Below, piece after piece: positions 19,946-27,849 of a stretch of DNA of 64,000 nt; within the stretch, counting starts at the first letter, position 1; every line of letters begins with the position of its first letter. A program made the translations under genes and the position numbers. The notes below the pieces were generated by a model. The model worked only from the letters and a program-made list of their open reading frames with translations, ran no database searches and was not told the origin of the DNA. Source of the stretch: Taibaiella soli (lineage in GTDB: Bacteria; Bacteroidota; Bacteroidia; Chitinophagales; Chitinophagaceae); assembly GCF_003236175.1 (NCBI RefSeq), contig NZ_QKTW01000025.1, positions 21,535 through 85,534 on the forward strand, in the 5' to 3' direction.

Positions 19946-20259
19946 AATTTTGTACCGGATTTATGATCGTTTCTAAGCTTAAAATAGCAGTGTCCCATTC
20001 CGAGTAACCCGGAGAAAGAAATATTTTCAACTTTTTTTCATTTTTTTTTATTAGAACATTACGCATAGTAATATAATTTTTTTTGAGGCCATTATGGCCT
20101 TATTTGAAGTATGCCTTTGGTTTGTTTTCCTGTTTGAATACAGCGTGGCAAATGGTTTTAGCTCTTTTATGTGTGCGCTTTGGATGTGGTTTCTATTTAA
20201 TTTCCGGGCTCAATCCCCCCGTTGAGAGTCTGATTTTTAGATAGAAAAACTCTTTAAAA
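19946..20259. other. Leader region of the type VI cassette
   Basis: No gene seen. The region has long T runs and a perfect 6-bp inverted repeat AGGCCA-TTA-TGGCCT at 20086-20100. It must contain the promoter for vgrG, but I cannot match the Bacteroidetes -33/-7 consensus with confidence. Confidence 0.35.
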
Positions 20260-22389
20260 ATGGCAACACTTGCAAACGAGGGAAAACCCAATACAGATAC
20301 CGGCGCTTTGGAGAAAGCGGCATTGAAACAGGCCGAAGAGCTGGTGATAAACAAATTAGAGCAAAAAGTCGGCGCGGAGTTTCAGAAAATCGCCGGAACG
20401 GCACAACAAGCAGCGGCCGTTCCTCAATTCGCCGAGCAATTCGTGGATCCTGATCAGCTCATTACCAGAGACAATCAACCGGTAATACCGGGTTTTGAAG
20501 TTAACAAGCCTTCGTTGGATGCAGCGATAGAAGAGCCTGTCTATGCTACTCCAAAGAAAAAAATTGATTGGGAAAACAATGATAACGTTGCAGCCTATAC
20601 TTGTGCTGATATTTTTGTTGGAAGCTATACCATCAAATCTTTCGAGTCTTTTCAGCTGTCGCAGAGCGTAACCGCGCACCATACTTTTGAGCTCGTTATT
20701 GGTCACGACGCACTGCTTTCACAAGATGGCAGCCGGGTTGTCGACGATCAATGGTTAAGTAATGCCTGCAAGCTGATGGGCGAAAAAATCAGCATTGGTT
20801 TTTACTATCACATCTGGCCCGATCAAAAGCGATGGTTTGAAGGTATTGTAACGAATGTTAGTTATCGCCGCTGTACCTATGGCTTTGGTGAAATCGTCAT
20901 CTCGGGCGGCAGTCCTACATTGCTATTGGACGCAGCACCACATACGCAAAGTTTTACGGGCAATACAGTACAAAGCATCGCTACCGAAATTTTAAATCAG
21001 GCGGGACTAGACACAAAAGGAGTAAAGTCGCGCTTCGGAAGGCCGTTGCCCTATTCTTGCCAGTACAACGAAACCCACTACAACTATCTCGCAAGGCTGG
21101 CCGCGGGCTATGGTGACTGGTTTTGGTACGATGGTGTGGATTTGTACTTTGGTAAGCCGGAATTTTTCAAGCCGGATGTAAAACTGGTGCTGGGCCGCGA
21201 TGTGTATGAAATGGAAGCCGGCATGAATGCGCGTCACACCCAAACGGAGCATTATGGGTATAATAGTTCAGATCATGAAGCACTGCGACACGATACATTT
21301 GAAATAACAGGCGTAGACTATTTCGGCGAAAAAGCACTTACTACCAGCGAGCAGATGTTCAAAACGCCGACACGACAAGTGGCACCGGTCCGCGCTATCG
21401 ATGCCAAAGAAGTCACAGCTTCGCAAAAAAGTATGGCTACCGCAAAGGCCACAGAACTGTTTAATATCAAAGGTCGCAGTACCAATCCATATTTATTTCC
21501 CGGCTGTGTAGTGATTTTAGAAATCCGCGATGTCAGCACCAACAAGAAGACGCATTACGCCACGTTGATCATCACCGAGCTAAGACAGATCTTGAGTTAC
21601 GACGGCAGCTATGATTGTGAGTTCGTCGGTATCCCACAGAAAACGGAGAATCTGCCGTTCCATCAATTCACGATGCCGATAGCAGAGCCACAACTGGCCA
21701 CTGTCACCGATAACAAAGACAGTCAGGGCCGTGTAAAAGTGCAGTTCCCATGGCAGGAAGATCCTACGGATTTTATCAGAGTACTCAGCCCCGACGCGGG
21801 TAGCAGTGATAAAGTTGGCACTAACAGAGGATTTGTATCCATTCCCGAAATCGGCGATCAGGTTTTAGTTGGCTTCATGCACAATAACCCCGACAGGCCA
21901 TTTGTAATGGGCGGCATGTTTCATGGAAAAATAGGCGGCGGCGGTGGTGAAGGTAATAATGTGAAGAGCTTGACGAGTAAAAGTGGCCATACGGTTAGGT
22001 TGGATGACGGTGGCGGGATATTAGTGAAGGATAAAAATGGGAATGAAGTACATGTAGATGGGGCGGGAAATATTACTGCTACATCGTCTGCAACTAATGA
22101 GAGTATTGTTGGTGCTACCAAAGGCAATCCTAACGGCGTTGCCAAAATAAAAATGGACAGTGGAGGAAATATTACAGTGGAAGGAAATACAGGCATAACA
22201 TTTAAAACCGGCGAAAGCTCTATTACAATGCTTAGCACAGGAGTCATCATGGTTAAAGGAAAAATAATTGGTGTAGCGGGGGAAAATATAGGAGTAAGCG
22301 GTACTAAATCAATTGTAATTACTTCACCGGATAACAACCTGACAGGTAAAAGCACAAAGCTCAATGGTGGCGACGTTTTTATAAACTAA
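20260..22389 (+). CDS. VgrG spike protein of a type VI secretion system
   Basis: 709 residues. An N-terminal Ala/Glu-rich extension (about 1-100) precedes the gp27-like phage-tail hub domain (about 115-440: IFVGSYTIKSFESFQLSQS, VTNVSYRRC, YNETHYNYLARLAAGYGDWFWYDG). The gp5-like OB-fold follows (about 470-560: DSQGRVKVQFPW, GFVSIPEIGDQVLVGFMHNN, RPFVMGGMFHG). After a Gly-rich loop comes a needle of beta repeats (TSKSGHTVRLDDGGGILVKD, GNITVEGNTGITFK). This is the Rhs/Vgr layout of Bacteroidetes (T6SS-iii) VgrG. It would trimerise at the tip of the Hcp tube and carry the PAAR-like toxin encoded two genes downstream. No sheath, tube or baseplate genes are in the window, so it depends on a core encoded elsewhere. 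Confidence 0.93.
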   Translation: MATLANEGKPNTDTGALEKAALKQAEELVINKLEQKVGAEFQKIAGTAQQAAAVPQFAEQFVDPDQLITRDNQPVIPGFEVNKPSLDAAIEEPVYATPKKKIDWENNDNVAAYTCADIFVGSYTIKSFESFQLSQSVTAHHTFELVIGHDALLSQDGSRVVDDQWLSNACKLMGEKISIGFYYHIWPDQKRWFEGIVTNVSYRRCTYGFGEIVISGGSPTLLLDAAPHTQSFTGNTVQSIATEILNQAGLDTKGVKSRFGRPLPYSCQYNETHYNYLARLAAGYGDWFWYDGVDLYFGKPEFFKPDVKLVLGRDVYEMEAGMNARHTQTEHYGYNSSDHEALRHDTFEITGVDYFGEKALTTSEQMFKTPTRQVAPVRAIDAKEVTASQKSMATAKATELFNIKGRSTNPYLFPGCVVILEIRDVSTNKKTHYATLIITELRQILSYDGSYDCEFVGIPQKTENLPFHQFTMPIAEPQLATVTDNKDSQGRVKVQFPWQEDPTDFIRVLSPDAGSSDKVGTNRGFVSIPEIGDQVLVGFMHNNPDRPFVMGGMFHGKIGGGGGEGNNVKSLTSKSGHTVRLDDGGGILVKDKNGNEVHVDGAGNITATSSATNESIVGATKGNPNGVAKIKMDSGGNITVEGNTGITFKTGESSITMLSTGVIMVKGKIIGVAGENIGVSGTKSIVITSPDNNLTGKSTKLNGGDVFIN

Positions 22390-22395
22390 CACACA

Positions 22396-23418
22396 ATGGC
22401 ACTTCAAATAAAAATACACCAACCGTTCACGGAACAATACACACTACTGATAGATGCAGATACCAAAGCGGTGAATGCACAATTGACCTCTCGTTCGTTA
22501 ATACGCTGGGATGTAAATTTCATAAACGTAGCAGCAGATCAGATAGAAATGCGCCTGCTTTTAACAGACCATATACTGCTACAGGCAAACAATCCTTTAA
22601 TAAAGGAAGTGGCTGCACTTACTAAAGCCATGGGGCGTATGTACAGCGAATTACATTTATTTATAGACCACAATGGCATTATAAAAGAGGTGCTGAACAT
22701 GGATATTATACTAAGCAAATGGGAACAGGCTAAAAAGGAAATGTCGAAAGTAGCTGATGCTAATCCTGACATAAAAAAGGTGATATTGCTTAATGATAGT
22801 ATTTTCTACAATGCAGACAATTTGAAAGCAGGTATTCAGAAGAGCGAATTCTTTTTGGTTTACTTCAACAAGTTGTACAATCAAGTGTTTCCCTGCGTTA
22901 GCCCGAAATATATAAAACCCAATCCCTTTACCACAGCCAATTTACAATGGGAGACTTTTGTGCGTCAGGAACAGGTACAGAATGGTGTTCTGGTGCTGGA
23001 AGTACAAAGTACACCCGATATACCTACAGATTTTAATAAACTTGCTTATAGCCAGTTTGCGGACAAAATCGACATTCAAAAATTGAAGCCTGTTATTATA
23101 GAACGAGGTAGGTACATTATTGACCATAAGACGGGACGGCTTATCGAAGCTATATTAGGTACGCAGGAAACAGCGGATAAGGAGCAGCTTTACACGCGCC
23201 TTACCTATACGCTTATGTCGGAAGCGATATATAGGCAAGAGCTTTCCCAAAACGAAATATCCGACGCTTGGGTCATAAATCAAGAACCAATTGCTCCTGC
23301 CTTTTCAAAGTCTATGACCCATGCAGAATATTCTATCTGGCTTTATGAGCGAGATGTAGCAAGAAGGAAATTAAAAGAAGCAGAAAAAAAGAACAAGCCT
23401 AAAAAATGGTGGCAATAA
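22396..23418 (+). CDS. Unrecognised protein between VgrG and PAAR-like toxin
   Basis: 340 residues, starting 6 bp after vgrG. I do not recognise the family. The N-terminal third is beta-rich (QIKIHQPFTEQYTLLIDAD, SRSLIRWDVNFINV). The middle has long amphipathic helices (TKAMGRMYSELHLF, LSKWEQAKKEMSKV). The C-terminal part returns to beta strands (GRYIIDHKTGRLIEAILGTQ) and ends in a highly charged helix, residues about 318-340, rich in Lys/Glu and ending KKWWQ. There is no signal peptide or membrane segment, so it is cytoplasmic. Position suggests an adaptor or chaperone that helps load the toxin onto VgrG, as other unrelated adaptors do between spike and effector genes. That role is inferred from position only. 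Confidence 0.8.
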   Translation: MALQIKIHQPFTEQYTLLIDADTKAVNAQLTSRSLIRWDVNFINVAADQIEMRLLLTDHILLQANNPLIKEVAALTKAMGRMYSELHLFIDHNGIIKEVLNMDIILSKWEQAKKEMSKVADANPDIKKVILLNDSIFYNADNLKAGIQKSEFFLVYFNKLYNQVFPCVSPKYIKPNPFTTANLQWETFVRQEQVQNGVLVLEVQSTPDIPTDFNKLAYSQFADKIDIQKLKPVIIERGRYIIDHKTGRLIEAILGTQETADKEQLYTRLTYTLMSEAIYRQELSQNEISDAWVINQEPIAPAFSKSMTHAEYSIWLYERDVARRKLKEAEKKNKPKKWWQ

Positions 23419-23628
23419 TACGCTTAAAAAAAACACGGCATACACTTACTGTCAAACGGACTGTAATAGCTGATACAAACAAAACATTAAGCATACGTTA
23501 TACCCGGTCTTGCGAAAATAGAGCTTATGTCAATAACTACTACTTTATAATACAGTTCATATTGTATGGAAGCACACTGCGTACCAGATGTATGAAAAGA
23601 ACACAAATCCTGAAGAAAATGCAATAGT

Positions 23629-25176
23629 ATGGGTGCTAAATATGTAACCGAAAAAGACTTCTGGATGTGCAGCTGTGGTGCCGTGCCTGCACAATTACAA
23701 GGTACCCGAAAGAGCAATAAGAAAGAAAGTGGCGCCGTGTTTATCACCATTCAAGATACCGCTACTTCAAGCTGGATAGACTTCGGCTGTACCAAAAATA
23801 TGCTGACGGATGCACTGATAGGTGCGATAGTAGCAGTTGTTGTAGTTGTTGCCATCGTGGGCACCGGAGGAGTTGCTGCCATTGGTATTATGGGCATGAT
23901 GGCAATAGGAGCAGCAGCCGGCCTAACTGCAGGTGTGATATCTGCCGTAGAGGGAGCACTCACCTGCGGACAGAAAAATGCTACGCAGCGAACCTGGAGC
24001 AAAAGCAAAGAAAGTGTAATTGCCACGGGGGCTACTTCCATTACAAGTGATTGCACAATGACCTGCAAAATTGGTGGAACTATAGCTTTTGCGCCGAATG
24101 TGAAAAACTGGATGGATGCAGTATCGCTTGGATGCATGAACTACCTTACCCAACTGGCAGGCTGTGCTATGGCAGGCGCCGCGGTAGGTGCCGGCGGATT
24201 CCTGGGAAGTGGTTTGGCCGCAGGAACACTATCAGTTACAGCACCCACATTGGGGAGCGTCCTTACTAATGTTGCTGGCAGTTTTACAGGGATATGGGGA
24301 ACAAGCAGGGTATTTTTCGGGCTTGATGCATTAGCCAATGCAGATGCTATGGGAAAAGTAAAGAACGACGAAGATAGTGATGCTGTTTTTTTTGATGGCG
24401 CTGTACCGGAAGTAGGTATGTTAAAACGCATATTTACGGGAAAGGCTCATCCTTCTGACTACATGGTTTTGTTATATTTGCTGAACGTAAAAGTAAAAGA
24501 ACCAACAACCGTTAGCGAACCTGTGCCGGAAGAAGAAAATAATGGCAACAGTAACAATGAAGAAGATGGTAATATCGATAGTGAGGAAGAACAGGCACCG
24601 GAATCTGTAGCTGAGCCGGAGCCAAATGAAACACCAAGCGGTGAAGGAGAGTTTGAAGCGTACGAGGGTGCACAACGCTTAAAACTCATAGAAGCTGATC
24701 CTCCGTTCAGACCAGGAGAAAGCCATGATGTAGCAGAATTTGAAAGACAAATTCAAGGCCAACAGGATGGTATGAATGATTTGACAGTTGATGAGTTTTT
24801 GAGAAATAGAGATGAGTATTTGGCAAATGGCAGAAGTACTGAAAGCGCAAATGCACAGGATGCATTCCGGAAACAACAAATAAGAGCTATGGCGGAAGAA
24901 TATCGGAATAATGATCCTAGCCTAAGTAGAAAAGATGCACTCAGTAGAGCAAAGGATTATTATAGTGATCAAGCCGCTTTGCATGATCCAGATCAGATTG
25001 CGGGTGGTCATGGTGATAGAGTTACAGGAATGGGAGATTCAAGAGTAAATTCATCAATTGGTTCCCAATGGAAAACCAGAATAGAGAGTATTGATGCCCA
25101 AGTTAGAGAACAAGCTCAAAACATGACACCTGAGCAAATGAGAAGCACAAAACTAAACATACATTTATATCCATAA
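23629..25176 (+). CDS. PAAR-like protein fused to Ntox15-type DNase toxin (T6SS effector)
   Basis: 515 residues. Residues 1-60 (KYVTEKDFWMCSCGAVPAQLQGT ... WIDFGCTKNML) look like a PAAR-like/DUF4280-type spike tip with several cysteines. Residues 62-115 and 160-235 are Gly/Ala-rich hydrophobic segments of the kind that help effectors cross membranes. An acidic low-complexity linker (about 290-330) leads to a C-terminal domain (about 400-515) that closely fits polymorphic toxin type 15 (Ntox15): ALHDPDQIAGGHGDRVTGMG, with the HxxD motif as H452 and D455, then RVNSSIGSQWK. Characterised members (for example Tde1 of Agrobacterium) are T6SS DNases. The immunity gene follows 9 bp later. The toxin end is more AT-rich than the front, a sign of tip exchange. 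Confidence 0.88.
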   Translation: MGAKYVTEKDFWMCSCGAVPAQLQGTRKSNKKESGAVFITIQDTATSSWIDFGCTKNMLTDALIGAIVAVVVVVAIVGTGGVAAIGIMGMMAIGAAAGLTAGVISAVEGALTCGQKNATQRTWSKSKESVIATGATSITSDCTMTCKIGGTIAFAPNVKNWMDAVSLGCMNYLTQLAGCAMAGAAVGAGGFLGSGLAAGTLSVTAPTLGSVLTNVAGSFTGIWGTSRVFFGLDALANADAMGKVKNDEDSDAVFFDGAVPEVGMLKRIFTGKAHPSDYMVLLYLLNVKVKEPTTVSEPVPEEENNGNSNNEEDGNIDSEEEQAPESVAEPEPNETPSGEGEFEAYEGAQRLKLIEADPPFRPGESHDVAEFERQIQGQQDGMNDLTVDEFLRNRDEYLANGRSTESANAQDAFRKQQIRAMAEEYRNNDPSLSRKDALSRAKDYYSDQAALHDPDQIAGGHGDRVTGMGDSRVNSSIGSQWKTRIESIDAQVREQAQNMTPEQMRSTKLNIHLYP

Positions 25177-25185
25177 AGTTGATTT

Positions 25186-25734
25186 ATGAATAGCAGTTTA
25201 AAAATAGATGATTTTAATAGAACAGAAGACGTAACAAGTGAAGTCTTAATCAAATATTCTAGTCGTCTGCCTACCCAAATTGTAGATATATGGAAACACT
25301 ATGGTTTTGGAACATTTTTAGATGGTTATCTTAAGGTTGTTAATCCAGATGTTTACCAAGATTTTTTAAAGAATAGTTTTGAACTTTGGGATTCAACTTG
25401 CATTACGCTATTCGCCACATCAATGGCAGATTTAATTGTTTTGAAAAATGGTTATTTGTATTTTTTAAATTTCCGGTATAAAAAATTTGATGTTATAGCA
25501 AAGGATATTAAATTTTTTTTTATAGATATTCAAGACGAGGAATTTTTAGACGAAGAATTAGAATGGAATCCATATGCAAAGGCCAAGGAAAAATTAGGTG
25601 TTCCTGCTTTTAGCGAATGTTTTGGGTATGAACCAATATTAGCTGCTGGAGGAAGTGAAAAAATTGAAAAGTTAAAAAAAGTTAAATTGATTGAACATAT
25701 TAATCTGATAGTACAGTTTACAGGTAAAATCTAA
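25186..25734 (+). CDS. Tdi1-like immunity protein of the Ntox15 toxin
   Basis: 182 residues. The N-terminal half matches the GAD-like domain pattern (SSRLPTQIVDIWKHYGFGTF, LDGYLKVVNPDVYQDFL). The C-terminal half matches the DUF1851/Tdi1 C-terminal domain (CFGYEPILAAGG, VKLIEHINLIVQFTGK). These two domains together define the known immunity proteins against Ntox15/Tde DNases. It should bind and block the toxin in the cytoplasm of the producer and its sisters. It starts 9 bp after the toxin stop, so is co-expressed. The gene is visibly AT-rich (long runs of A/T codons such as Lys AAA, Ile ATA, Phe TTT), unlike vgrG, suggesting it moved together with the toxin tip. Confidence 0.88.
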   Translation: MNSSLKIDDFNRTEDVTSEVLIKYSSRLPTQIVDIWKHYGFGTFLDGYLKVVNPDVYQDFLKNSFELWDSTCITLFATSMADLIVLKNGYLYFLNFRYKKFDVIAKDIKFFFIDIQDEEFLDEELEWNPYAKAKEKLGVPAFSECFGYEPILAAGGSEKIEKLKKVKLIEHINLIVQFTGKI

Positions 25735-26102
25735 TATGAAAAGAGACGATCACTTATTAGTCGGGTTGCAGCTTTGATGATATAGGTAAGAAGGTTTGCC
25801 CCCATGCTGGCGCGAGAATGAGGCGATGGAAAGTGCGTTGGCTTCTCGTGCCTTGCAAACTCGGGTTGTGTGAAACAAGATGTTCCCCAACTAGTCCAAG
25901 TATGTATAACTAGAATTTCTGGCGCAAGGATAAGTAGTTGAGCTGGTGTGTCGGCTCCTTGTGCCTTGCGTGTCGGCAGGTTAAAAGCTAAAAAGATGTG
26001 TCGAATCAATTCTGTTTCGACACGTCTTACATGTACAATTGCAATTAACCTTTTTGTTCTTTTACAACAACATTGCCGTACTCTTACTGCATTAGTGAGC
26101 TC
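25735..26102. other. GC-rich structured intergenic element
   Basis: About 25790-25985 is GC-richer than the immunity gene beside it and looks non-coding. It contains a 10-bp stem (25809-25818 with 25843-25852, one G-T pair) and repeated words GTGCCTTGC (twice) and GTGTCGGC (twice). A minus-strand open frame across it has no recognisable motif and is probably accidental. It separates the immunity gene from the convergent integrase. Confidence 0.4.
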
Positions 26103-27344
26103 TCATGCTGTTTTTGTACCCGGCGTCGCAATTGCTTGCATCTTCTCTTTCAACAGCTTCATATCATCCCCCACTTTTCTGTCTACTATCTTAGCATAGT
26201 GCTGCGTGGTACGGAGGTTTTTATGTCCAAGCATTTTACTCACGCTTTCGATAGGCACACCGTTGGTAAGTGTAACCGTTGTAGCAAATGTGTGACGTGC
26301 GATGTGAAAAGTCAATTCCTTTTTGATGCCACATATGTCGGCTATCTCCTTTAAATAGCTGTTCATTTTTTGATTGCTCAATACAGGCAGCAGCTTTCCT
26401 TCATTCAAACATTGCGGATGTTGTTTGTATTTCTCAAGTATCATTTCTGCCATCGGCAACAAAGGAATGTTAGAACGCGTATCCGTTTTTTGTCGGCTAG
26501 TCAATATCCATCGCTCGCCATCTATACCAATACCGATATTGCCACGTGTAAGTTTCTTAACATCGATATAGGCTAAACCCGTGAAGCAACTAAACAGGAA
26601 TATGTCTTTTACTTGATTGAGCCGTTCGGTAGGGAATTCTTTGTCGGCAATGGCTTGTATTTCCTCCTGTACCAAGAAAGCGCGCTCTACCTCCTTTACT
26701 TTGGCTCTATAGCCCGCAAACGGGTTTCTATCCATCCAGCCGTTTGCAAGGCAAATGCGAATGATCTTGCCGAAGTTTTTAATGTACTTGACTGCAGTAT
26801 TGTTGTTGCACTTGCGAACACTACGGAGGTAAAACTCGTACTCGGTCACAAAAGCATGATCTATTTTATCGATGTCAATATCGGAAACGCTGTATTTCCA
26901 TTTCAGGAAATCGATGGTATGCTTGAGGGATGTTTTGTAACGTTCTAATGTGCCTGGAGAAAACTCGTCGCCAAGCAGGGCTTCTATTTTGTTGTTGTGG
27001 TCTTGAAAAATGGGCACGAGCATCCGTGCTTTTTCTTCGGTGCCGAACAGTTTGCCGCGTAATGTTTCTATGGTGACAGAGACTTTGTCTTTTAATAGCT
27101 CATGCTGTGCCGCAAGTATTTGCTGCTCAAATGTCTTTAAATATGCGTTGATGGCTTTTACCGCTTCCGTATTGCCCGTTGCTTTCTGCGCTTGCGGACT
27201 CCAATTGGTGGGTATAACGTACCGCTTAGTGGATAGTTCTGTAATCTTCCCATCTATGGTAATACGCAGATAGATGGGCGCGGTGCCGTCAGCAATTGCT
27301 TTTGCCTTCTTTACATAAAAGAGTAAACTAAAGGTCTTGTTCAT
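26103..27344 (-). CDS. Tyrosine site-specific integrase (Bacteroidetes type)
   Basis: 413 residues from the ATG at 27344 (MNKTFSLLFYVKKAK). Order: an arm-type DNA-binding domain (about 1-95, with APIYLRITIDGK), a SAM-like core-binding domain (about 100-205, GTLERYKTSLKHTIDFLKWKY), and the catalytic domain (about 215-400). The catalytic set shows H347-x-x-R350-H351 (HIARH), H374 (MLGHK) and the nucleophile Y383 (TTQHYAK). The first catalytic arginine is replaced: the usual TGLR reads CFTGLAYIDV, as in other integrases of this phylum. It is oriented toward the T6SS cassette and shares much sequence with the next integrase. It probably mobilises, or once mobilised, neighbouring DNA. Confidence 0.92.
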   Translation of the reverse strand: MNKTFSLLFYVKKAKAIADGTAPIYLRITIDGKITELSTKRYVIPTNWSPQAQKATGNTEAVKAINAYLKTFEQQILAAQHELLKDKVSVTIETLRGKLFGTEEKARMLVPIFQDHNNKIEALLGDEFSPGTLERYKTSLKHTIDFLKWKYSVSDIDIDKIDHAFVTEYEFYLRSVRKCNNNTAVKYIKNFGKIIRICLANGWMDRNPFAGYRAKVKEVERAFLVQEEIQAIADKEFPTERLNQVKDIFLFSCFTGLAYIDVKKLTRGNIGIGIDGERWILTSRQKTDTRSNIPLLPMAEMILEKYKQHPQCLNEGKLLPVLSNQKMNSYLKEIADICGIKKELTFHIARHTFATTVTLTNGVPIESVSKMLGHKNLRTTQHYAKIVDRKVGDDMKLLKEKMQAIATPGTKTA

Positions 27345-27542
27345 GTGTGGTGACTTTAACAAGGATGACAAATCTATTTACTTGCACGACTGCAAACAAG
27401 ATGTTCAAAAGCTGAACCGCTTGCCTGTAGGCACTTTCGGCGATTTCCAGTGACCTGTTTTGGTGTTTTTAAAACTGGTCACTGAATGGGTCACTGAAAG
27501 AATAAGACTTGATGAACTTGTTTGTAGGGTCACCAAAAACAA

Positions 27543-27572
27543 AAACGCTGTAAATCATACGATTTACAGCGT
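27543..27572. repeat. Perfect 12-bp inverted repeat upstream of integrase
   Basis: AACGCTGTAAAT and its exact complement enclose a 6-nt loop. Similar hairpins with different sequence but the same placement occur at 42666-42702 and 51858-51894, each upstream of an integrase gene or fragment. Confidence 0.6.
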
Positions 27573-27596
27573 TATTGCTTGTTTTGCATTTCTGCT

Positions 27597-27609
27597 GGCG
27601 GAGAGAGAG
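27597..27609. repeat. Candidate attachment site matching the tRNA-Ser 3' end
   Basis: GCGGAGAGAGAGG is identical over 13 nt to 51977-51989, which spans the discriminator base, acceptor stem and first T-stem bases of tRNA-Ser. It lies between two integrase genes. The word is of low complexity, so the match alone does not prove an att site. Confidence 0.4.
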
Positions 27610-27676
27610 GCTCCACTCTCATCTCCTACAAAGCGCTACCAGTAAGGGTTTCAAGATGCAATTCCAAAAGACTACA

Positions 27677-27688
27677 CGAAAGACTCAC
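27677..27688. repeat. 12-mer shared by three integrase loci (copy 1)
   Basis: CGAAAGACTCAC occurs here, at 42620-42631 and at 51812-51823, each a few hundred bp upstream of an integrase or integrase fragment start. A candidate arm-type binding site. Confidence 0.4.
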
Positions 27689-27849
27689 TGGCACAAATAT
27701 CTTCTAAATAACTGTTTTCAAATCTCACTCATAAAGGTAAGAATTTCATTGATATTAACTCACTGAAAATTCAAGATTGCTCCTACATCCTAACCAAACA
27801 TCTTATGTCATTTGATTAAACAATGAGTTCTATTCAACGCATAACATCT

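Larger units (their letters stand above)
27345..27849. other. Integrase upstream region with candidate att and arm sites
   Basis: This gap between two integrases has a dense set of repeats: GGTCACTGAA-type words around 27450-27500, a perfect 12-bp hairpin at 27543-27572, a 13-nt match to the tRNA-Ser 3' end at 27597-27609, and CGAAAGACTCAC at 27677-27688. No gene is supported. Such repeats are expected where an integrase binds its arm and core sites. Confidence 0.5.

Noticed and set aside
21921..22364. Long minus-strand frame (147 codons) inside vgrG
   Set aside because: Shadow of the repetitive Gly/Thr/Ile-rich needle region of VgrG; low complexity and no start context.
23406..23627. Plus-strand frame of 73 codons between the unknown T6SS protein and the PAAR-like gene
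   Set aside because: It overlaps the end of the upstream gene in another frame, has poor composition and no motif; treated as spacer.
25731..26009. Minus-strand frame of 92 codons between immunity gene and integrase
   Set aside because: Low-complexity, proline/histidine-rich translation with no motif, overlapping a structured GC-rich intergenic element; likely not coding.
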